Shown piece by piece: positions 58,813 to 64,000 of a DNA stretch of 64,000 nucleotides. The notes under the pieces were generated by a model that worked only from the letters and a program-made list of their open reading frames with translations, searched no databases and was not told the origin of the DNA. Position numbers and translations under genes: made by a program. Location of the stretch: the NCBI RefSeq assembly GCF_002078175.1, contig NZ_MWFK01000002.1, forward strand, positions 1,922,001 through 1,986,000, read 5' to 3'. This DNA comes from Streptomyces sp. M41(2017). Lineage in GTDB: Bacteria > Actinomycetota > Actinomycetes > Streptomycetales > Streptomycetaceae. Each line of letters begins with the position of its first letter. Position 1 is the first letter of the stretch.

Positions 58813-59067
58813 GGTTCCACCCTTCCGGGGCCGCCACGGGGTGCCGGACGGTGAGCGCGGCGGCCAGTGCGCGCTCCTGGTCCGCGGTGATGCCCTGGGC
58901 GAGCCGGACGGTGCGCGGGCTGTACGGCCCGTCGCACAGCGGGAGCGGGCTCGGCTCCCCGGTGCTGCCGCTGAGCGGGCTGGGGCCCTGGGGTGTCCAG
59001 GTGGGGCCGTCCCAGAAGGGTGGTCCAGGAGGCGCACGGCGGCACCCGGTGCCGCCTCGGCGGCCAT
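58787..59067 (-). pseudogene. Probable frameshifted gene remnant
   Basis: This minus-strand stretch has clear Streptomyces codon bias but in two frames. From ATG 59067 one frame reads MAAEAAPGAAVRLLDHP. Near 59018-59025 the bias moves to another frame, which reads FWDGPTWTPQGPSPLSG, later CDGPYSPRTVRLAQGI and TADQERALAAALTVRHP, ending at 58787. Joining them needs a single-base shift around 59020. No ribosome site is clear at the start. I do not recognise the protein. It may be a decayed gene, a sequencing error, or a gene starting elsewhere in the second frame. Confidence 0.45.
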
Positions 59068-59156
59068 TCCGGCCGCGGTGAGCGCGTCGGCGGCCCCGGA
59101 CGGTGGCGGGCGGCACGGACACCGGCGCGTGGCGGGCTCCCGGTAGGGTCCTGGAC

Positions 59157-59549
59157 GTGATCGAACTCGTGCGTAATGTCCGGCTGTGGTTCGCGCCCCG
59201 GCAGATCCGGGAGGAGGGCGGGACGCCGGACTACCGGTTCTCCCTGGCCAACGAGCGGACCTTCCTGGCCTGGCTGCGCACCGCGCTCGCGCTGATCGGC
59301 GGCGGCTTCGCGGTGGACCAGTTCCTGCCGGACCTGCGCTGGGCCTGGCGTGCCGGGCTCGCCCTCGCGCTGCTGGCGGCGGGTGTGCTCTGCTCCCTGC
59401 GGGCCGTCAACCACTGGGTGCGCTGCGAGCGGGCGATGCGGCGCGGCGAGGACCTGCCGGTGTCGGGGTTCCCGGCGGTGCTGAGCATCGCCGTGGCGGT
59501 CGTCGCGGTCGCGATGATCGTGGTGGTCCTCGCCGGCTGGGCCGGATGA
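59157..59549 (+). CDS. DUF202/YidH-like membrane protein (first of pair)
   Basis: A 130-residue membrane protein from GTG 59157. The conserved DUF202 segment is SLANERTFLAWLRTALALIGGGFAVDQF (about 35-62). Three helices follow or overlap it. The N-terminus RNVRLWFAPRQIREEGGTPDYR is cytosolic. Its stop codon overlaps the ATG of the next gene (ATGA), so the two are coupled and probably form a complex. Function is unknown. Confidence 0.92.
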   Translation: MIELVRNVRLWFAPRQIREEGGTPDYRFSLANERTFLAWLRTALALIGGGFAVDQFLPDLRWAWRAGLALALLAAGVLCSLRAVNHWVRCERAMRRGEDLPVSGFPAVLSIAVAVVAVAMIVVVLAGWAG

Positions 59550-59875
59550 CCCCGCCGGCACGCGAGGAACGGGATCCCGGCCTCCAGCCGGAGCGCACCC
59601 GGCTCGCCTGGCGGCGCACCACCCTCTCCAGCACCGTCGTCGCCGTGCTGGCCGCGAAGGCGGCACTGCAGGACAGGGACTCGGTGGCGGGGATCGCGGC
59701 GTGCGCGGTCGCCTGCGTGCTGTGGCTGTGCTTCCTCGCGCTCGCCCACCAGCGCATCCGCGCGCTGGCCCTCGCCGGACCGGCCGGTCCTGACGTCCTC
59801 AGCCCCCGGCACGCGGTGGCCACCGCGGCGTGCACGCTCGTCCTGGCGGTGTGCGCGGTCGCCTTGGTGTTCTAG
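59546..59875 (+). CDS. DUF202 membrane protein (second of pair)
   Basis: A 109-residue membrane protein. ATG 59546 overlaps the previous stop (ATGA). The DUF202 motif is shortened: LQPERTRLAWRRTTLSSTVVAVLAAKAAL (about 13-41). Three helices end at VCAVALVF. In actinobacteria DUF202 genes commonly occur as such a YidH-YidG-like pair; no function is established. Confidence 0.9.
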   Translation: MTPPAREERDPGLQPERTRLAWRRTTLSSTVVAVLAAKAALQDRDSVAGIAACAVACVLWLCFLALAHQRIRALALAGPAGPDVLSPRHAVATAACTLVLAVCAVALVF

Positions 59876-60163
59876 GCCCGCCGATCCGGATCGGGCCCGG
59901 GGAGTCCGCGGTATCCGGTTCCCGGGTCTGAGCGCCCTTCGAGCCCGTGGGGCGGTCGCCCGTCCCACGGCGGTACGCGCACACGGGACGCGTTCATGGG
60001 CGATGCGGCGCTGGTGTTCCTGCCGTCCCCGGACGTCACGCAGGGCGAATTGCTGATGAATGACCCGATATCCGCCTGTTCACGGCGCTAGCCTGAGGTG
60101 GCGTTCCGCCCCGCTCCGGAGGCGGACGGACCGTCCACTCCACGCCGCCCGAAGGTGAGCACG

Positions 60164-60460
60164 ATGACCACCCTTCACCAGGAGCACCCCACCCACCAGC
60201 ACACCCACGGCCCGGACTGCGGTCACGCCCAGGTGCGGCACGGGGACCACGTCGACTACGCGCACGACGGGCACCTGCACCGCGAGCACGCGGGCCACTG
60301 GGACGAGTGCGAGCAGAGCGGGCACGTCGCGCACGAAGCCCACTCCCACCAGCACGGCGAGGGCTGCGGACACCCCGCGGTCCCGCACGGCGACCACGTC
60401 GACTACCTGCACGAGGGGCACCGGCACGCCGAGCACGAGGGGCACTGGGACGACCACTGA
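60164..60460 (+). CDS. His-rich tandem-repeat metal-binding protein
   Basis: A 98-residue protein, 27 of whose residues are His; also rich in Asp/Glu/Gly. ATG 60164 follows GAAGGTGAGCACG. It is an internal duplication: two units of about 33 residues, each with a CGH motif, HGDHVDYxHxGHxHxEHxGHWD and an acidic end (about 19-50 and 69-98). It has no signal peptide and no transmembrane segment. Zinc, nickel or copper storage or buffering is likely from composition. Databases may call similar proteins zinc transporter permease, which does not fit a protein without membrane helices. Confidence 0.85.
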   Translation: MTTLHQEHPTHQHTHGPDCGHAQVRHGDHVDYAHDGHLHREHAGHWDECEQSGHVAHEAHSHQHGEGCGHPAVPHGDHVDYLHEGHRHAEHEGHWDDH

Positions 60461-60483
60461 CCTCCCACGCTCCGCAGGCGTCT

Positions 60484-60524
60484 CGGCGTCTCCCCCGGTC
60501 ACGGACTCACCGGGGGAGACGCCG
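60484..60524 (+). terminator. Terminator of the His-rich gene
   Basis: A 16-base arm at 60484-60499 pairs with 60509-60524 around a nine-base loop; TTT follows a few bases later. Confidence 0.83.
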
Positions 60525-60608
60525 ATCACGTTTCGCACAGCCGCTGGACGACATACCGACTGGTCGGCATCATGGTCACCACCTGTTTCCGTGCGCTGAG
60601 GAGCAAAG

Positions 60609-61631
60609 ATGAGTCCGGATCACCCGCCAGGTCTCGATCTCGACCGGTTGCGTGACCTGCTCGACCGCGAGCGGCCCGGGCTGGTGAACGGCCCGCTGAC
60701 CGGCCGGCTGATCGAGGGCGGACGGTCCAATCTCACCTACGCGGTCTCCGACGGCACCGCGCGATGGGTCGTGCGGCGGCCCCCGCTCGGCCATGTGCTG
60801 GCGACCGCGCACGACATGAAGCGCGAGCACCGGGTGATCAGCGCGCTGCACCCGACGGCCGTACCGGTCCCGGACCCCGTTCTGCTCTGCGAGGACGACT
60901 CCGTGCTCGGCGCGCCCTTCTACGTCATGGAGTTCGTGGAGGGCACGCCCTTCCGCACCGCCGACCAGCTCGCCCCGCTCGGCCCGGAGCGCACGCGCGA
61001 GGCGGTGCTCGGCCTGGTGGACACCCTGGTGGAACTGCACGCGGTGGACCCGGCCGAGGTGGGCCTCGCGGACTTCGGCCGGCCCGAGGGGTTCCTCGAC
61101 CGGCAACTGCGGCGCTGGGGCAAGCAGTTGGACGCGTCCCGCAACCGCGAGCTGCCGGGCATCGACGAACTGCACGCCGCCCTCGGGCGCGAACTGCCCC
61201 ACTCCCCCGCGGCCACGGTCGTGCACGGCGACTACCGGCTCGACAACGTGCTGATCGGCCCCGACGACCGGATCAGGGCGATCCTGGACTGGGAGATGTC
61301 CACCCTCGGCGATCCGCTCACCGACCTGGGCCTGCTCGTCATGTACAGCACGCGCCTGGACCTTCCGAACTCCCCCATCAGCACGACGGCTTCGGCCGCC
61401 GGTCACCCGGAAGCCTCCGAGATCGTCGAGCGGTACGCCGCGCGCTCGGGGCGCGACGTGTCCGCGGTCTCCTGGTACACGGCGTTCGCCTGGTTCAAGC
61501 TCGCGGTGATCCTCGAAGGCATCCACTACCGCTACACGAAGGGCCAGACCGTCGGCGCGGGCTTCGACCGCATCGGCGAACTGACACCCGTCTTCATCGA
61601 GCACGGTCTGACCACCCTTCAGGAAGGCTGA
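60609..61631 (+). CDS. APH-fold phosphotransferase linked to acyl-CoA dehydrogenase
   Basis: A 340-residue protein with the aminoglycoside-phosphotransferase kinase fold. ATG 60609 follows GAGGAGCAAAG. Features: Lys-region WVVRRPPLGHVLATAHDMKREHRV, catalytic loop VVHGDYRLDNVLIG (Brenner-type HxDxxxxN) and metal motif ILDWEMSTLGDPLTDLG. It is the bacterial equivalent of the kinase half of ACAD10/11. It lies six bases before the acyl-CoA dehydrogenase gene. In ACAD10/11 the kinase domain phosphorylates 4-hydroxyacyl-CoA so that the dehydrogenase part can process it; this pair probably does the same. Confidence 0.92.
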   Translation: MSPDHPPGLDLDRLRDLLDRERPGLVNGPLTGRLIEGGRSNLTYAVSDGTARWVVRRPPLGHVLATAHDMKREHRVISALHPTAVPVPDPVLLCEDDSVLGAPFYVMEFVEGTPFRTADQLAPLGPERTREAVLGLVDTLVELHAVDPAEVGLADFGRPEGFLDRQLRRWGKQLDASRNRELPGIDELHAALGRELPHSPAATVVHGDYRLDNVLIGPDDRIRAILDWEMSTLGDPLTDLGLLVMYSTRLDLPNSPISTTASAAGHPEASEIVERYAARSGRDVSAVSWYTAFAWFKLAVILEGIHYRYTKGQTVGAGFDRIGELTPVFIEHGLTTLQEG

Positions 61632-61637
61632 TCCGCC

Positions 61638-62852
61638 ATGGACTTCGGATTCGACGCGCGCACCGAAGAGCTGCGCCAGAAGCTGCTCGCCTTCATGGAC
61701 GAGCACGTCTATCCGGCGGAGGCCGTCGCCGAGGAGCAGCGCGCCCTGCTGGCCTCGCCGTGGGACACTCCGGCCGTGGTCGGCGAGTTGAAGGCCGAGG
61801 CCCGCAGGCAGGGCCTGTGGAACCTCTTCCTGCCGGACTCCGAGTACGGCGCCGGCCTCACCAACCTGCAGTACGCGCCGCTCGCGGAGATCACGGGCCG
61901 CAGCCCGCACCTGGCGCCCACGGCGCTGAACTGCGCCGCGCCGGACACCGGCAACATGGAGGTGCTCACCCAGTTCGGTGACGAGCAGCAGCGGAAGCAG
62001 TGGCTGGAGCCGCTGCTGGCCGGCGAGATCCGCTCCGCGTTCGCGATGACCGAGCCCGAGGTCGCGTCCTCCGACGCCACGAACATCACCACGCTGATCG
62101 AGCGGGACGGCGACGAGTACGTCATCACCGGCCGCAAGTGGTACATCTCCGGGGCGATGAACCCCGACTGCAGGATCTTCATCGTGATGGGCAAGACGGA
62201 CCCGGACGGCCCGGACATCCGCCGCCAGCAGTCGATGGTCCTGGTCCCCCGGGACACACCGGGCCTGGAGGTCCGCCGGGCCATGCAGGTGTACGGCTAC
62301 GAGGACCACTCGCACGGCGGGCACGCCGAGGTCGTCTTCGACCACGTCCGGGTGCCGGTGACCAACCTGGTGGGCGAGGAGGGCGGCGGGTTCGGCATCG
62401 CGCAGGCGCGGCTCGGTCCGGGCCGGATCCACCACTGCATGCGGCTGATCGGCATGGCCGAGCGGGCCATCGAGCTGATGTGCAGGCGGGCCGTGACCCG
62501 TACGGCGTTCGGCAAGCCGCTGGCCCAGCAGGGTGTCGTGCAGAACTGGATCGCCGACGCGCGGGTCGCCGTCGAGCAGCTCCGGCTGCTGGTCCTGAAG
62601 ACCGCCTGGATGATGGACACCGTCGGCAACAAGGGGGCCCACACGGAGATCCAGGCCATCAAGATCGCCACTCCGCGCACGGTCGTCGACATCCTCGACA
62701 AGGCCGTGCAGCTGCACGGTGCGGGTGGGGTGAGCCAGGACTTCCCGCTGGCCGAGCTCTGGGCGAGTGCGCGGACGCTGAAGCTCGCCGACGGACCGGA
62801 CGAGGTCCACCAGCGGTCGCTGGCGTACCGGGAGATCAAGAAGTACGGGTGA
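61638..62852 (+). CDS. Acyl-CoA dehydrogenase (ACAD10/11-like)
   Basis: A 404-residue FAD enzyme that desaturates acyl-CoA. Start ATG is six bases after the kinase stop, with GGAAGG upstream. Conserved parts: AFAMTEPEVASSDATNI and ITGRKWYISGAMNPDCRIFIVMGKTD (FAD and substrate), RTAFGKPLAQQGV, and VQLHGAGGVSQDFPLAELWA. It resembles the dehydrogenase domain of ACAD10/11, and together with the upstream kinase probably handles 4-hydroxyacyl-CoA. The electron acceptor is expected to be ETF. The hairpin at 62940-62971 follows. Confidence 0.94.
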   Translation: MDFGFDARTEELRQKLLAFMDEHVYPAEAVAEEQRALLASPWDTPAVVGELKAEARRQGLWNLFLPDSEYGAGLTNLQYAPLAEITGRSPHLAPTALNCAAPDTGNMEVLTQFGDEQQRKQWLEPLLAGEIRSAFAMTEPEVASSDATNITTLIERDGDEYVITGRKWYISGAMNPDCRIFIVMGKTDPDGPDIRRQQSMVLVPRDTPGLEVRRAMQVYGYEDHSHGGHAEVVFDHVRVPVTNLVGEEGGGFGIAQARLGPGRIHHCMRLIGMAERAIELMCRRAVTRTAFGKPLAQQGVVQNWIADARVAVEQLRLLVLKTAWMMDTVGNKGAHTEIQAIKIATPRTVVDILDKAVQLHGAGGVSQDFPLAELWASARTLKLADGPDEVHQRSLAYREIKKYG

Positions 62853-62939
62853 CGCCCGTGGGCGGGGGGGGTGTCTCGCCCCCTCCGCCCCTGCCCGTCC
62901 CGTAACCAGGGGCGCGCCCCTGGACCCCCGCTCGCCAAG

Positions 62940-62971
62940 CGCCGGACGGGCTGTATGTGACCCGTCCGGCG
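62940..62971. terminator. Terminator between acyl-CoA dehydrogenase and TetR genes
   Basis: An 11-bp perfect stem, 62940-62950 with 62961-62971, ten-base loop. It lies between convergent genes. Confidence 0.78.
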
Positions 62972-62984
62972 GCTGGGAGGCTGG

Positions 62985-63587
62985 TTACGGGCGCAGCGCG
63001 CGCAGCAGGAGGTCGGCCAGGTGGTCGGCGACCTCCTGGCGGGCGAGGGGGCCGTCCGGGCGATACCACGTGGACAGGTGGTGGACCGAGCCGAAGTGGT
63101 AGTCGACGACGAGGTCGGCCGGGGTCGCCGTGGAGAAGACGCCCTTCTTCTGGCCCTCCTCGATCAGCGCGCGGAACCGCTCGTGATACCGCCGCCGCTC
63201 CGAACGCACCTGCTTGAGCTTCTCGGGGCCGAGCTGATGCATGGAGCGGAAGAAGATCGAGGCGTCGTCGAGGTTGTCGATGGTGGTGACGACCACGTCG
63301 GCCGCCGCGCCCCGCAGCCGCTCCTCCACCGGCGCGTCCGAGTCGGCGAAGGCGTCCAGCCGCTCCTGCTGGAGGCGCAGCACGCGCGCGTAGACCTCGT
63401 GCAGCAGGTCGTCCTTGGAGCCGAAGTAGTGGTACAGCGCCCCCTTGGTGACGCCCGCCGCCTCGACGATCTCCTGCACGGAGGTCCGGTCGTAGCCCTG
63501 CTCGGCGAAGAGCCGGGTGGCGGCGGCCAGCAGCCGCTGCGGGACGGGCGTACCGTCACCGTCCGTCGTCCTGGGCACTGCCGCCAC
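62985..63587 (-). CDS. TetR-family transcriptional regulator
   Basis: A 200-residue repressor. GTG 63587 (GGAAGGCAG just upstream) or GTG 63578 can be the start. The N-terminal helix-turn-helix (about 15-62) has LFAEQGYDRTSVQEIVEAAGVTKGALYHYFGSKDDLL, typical of TetR. The C-terminal ligand domain (about 70-195) has a KstR2/FadR-like appearance. It stands between the AMP-ligase and the acyl-CoA dehydrogenase genes, so control of fatty acyl-CoA catabolism through an acyl-CoA ligand is likely. Confidence 0.93.
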   Translation of the reverse strand: MAAVPRTTDGDGTPVPQRLLAAATRLFAEQGYDRTSVQEIVEAAGVTKGALYHYFGSKDDLLHEVYARVLRLQQERLDAFADSDAPVEERLRGAAADVVVTTIDNLDDASIFFRSMHQLGPEKLKQVRSERRRYHERFRALIEEGQKKGVFSTATPADLVVDYHFGSVHHLSTWYRPDGPLARQEVADHLADLLLRALRP

Positions 63588-63676
63588 CTGCCTTCCGTGC
63601 GTTCACATCGATCGTTGTCGTTCTCGGGGCGTTCCCGGGGAGCGCCGTGTTCCCCGGGAACCGTCGGCCCCGGGAA

Positions 63677-64000
63677 CTACGGGGAGTCCTCCGTGCGGGA
63701 ACGCAGTTCCCGCCGCAGGATCTTCCCACTCGCCGTCTTCGGCAGTTCGGGCAGGATCACCACCTGCCGCGGATATTTGTAGGCGGCCAGTCTCTCCTTG
63801 CACCAGGCGGCGAGCGCGTCGGGGTCCTCGGAGGTGCCCGGACGCAGGCTGATGTAGGCCTTGACGGTCTCGCCGCGGTAGCCGTCGGGGATCCCGACGA
63901 CGGCGGCCTCACGGACCGAGGGGTGGGTGTAGAGGACGTCCTCGACCTCGCGCGGCCAGACCTTGAACCCGGAGGCGTTGATCATGTCCTTCTTGCGGTC
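63677..64000 (-). CDS. Acyl-CoA synthetase (AMP-binding), C-terminal part only
   Basis: The last 107 residues of an acyl-AMP ligase; the rest is beyond 64000. Visible features: DRKKDMINASGFKVWPREVEDVLYTHP, the A8 hinge region with the Lys-Lys turn, and PKTASGKILRRELR with the catalytic A10 lysine near the C-terminus. It activates a fatty or aromatic acid as acyl-CoA. It is 89 bases upstream of the TetR gene on the same strand, consistent with one acyl-CoA catabolic locus. Confidence 0.95.
   Translation of the reverse strand, partial: DRKKDMINASGFKVWPREVEDVLYTHPSVREAAVVGIPDGYRGETVKAYISLRPGTSEDPDALAAWCKERLAAYKYPRQVVILPELPKTASGKILRRELRSRTEDSP

Overview
The window is a high-GC actinobacterial chromosome segment, almost certainly Streptomyces. 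Third-codon positions are nearly all G/C, GTG starts are common, and there are Pup-proteasome genes, mycothiol synthesis (mshC), chaplins and a gyl-type glycerol operon. Gene order follows the S. coelicolor core region from prcB past the gluconate operon as I remember it. No phage, insertion sequence or CRISPR array was seen, so this is core chromosome carrying a few odd genes.

Layout: 0-5.2 kb is the Pup-proteasome locus on the minus strand (arc/mpa, terminator, dop, pup, a zinc-finger HNH/endonuclease VII gene, then the start of prcB), plus a divergent ferredoxin. 5.3-11 kb holds an exported protein, trmI, an M50 site-2 protease with CBS domains, a RecB-family nuclease and an orphan response regulator. 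11-15.4 kb has two paralogous family-5 solute-binding lipoproteins without permeases, and a HAD phosphatase. 15.6-24.6 kb has metH, then gylR-glpF-glpK-glpD for glycerol uptake and oxidation. 24.8-27 kb has a FadR-type regulator and a PAC2 protein. 27.1-31.8 kb has mshC with a conserved set of unknown function (SCO1664-family kinase-fold protein, DUF3090, histidine phosphatase) and a CorA transporter. 31.8-37.5 kb has a ferritin-like protein, an F420-type oxidoreductase, an aldo/keto reductase, and a RecD2-like protein whose ATPase motifs have decayed. 37.6-42 kb has small conserved proteins, a long chaplin with a collagen-like insert, chpH, an M20 peptidase and tRNA-Leu(GAG). 42.3-48 kb has a membrane-bound Pls/PosA-type single-module peptide synthetase, a short M1 peptidase and a YchJ-like protein. 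48-51 kb is the gluconate set gntR/gntK-gntP. 51-64 kb has a YedYZ-like molybdoprotein/cytochrome pair, an APC permease, an FAD dehydrogenase, a DMT transporter, a Nudix hydrolase, a probable frameshifted remnant, a DUF202 pair, a His-rich repeat protein and an acyl-CoA catabolic cluster.

Links between genes: carbon uptake is regulated locally (GylR for glycerol, GntR for gluconate). A GACATC-N-GATGTC palindrome lies before both the FadR-type gene and gntK, suggesting related FCD-type operators. The least explained items are the ATPase-dead RecD2-like protein, the collagen-like chaplin, the Pls-like synthetase, the endonuclease gene overlapping prcB, and the kinase-fold/phosphatase set beside mshC. 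All assignments come from reading sequence and motifs by eye; no database search was run.
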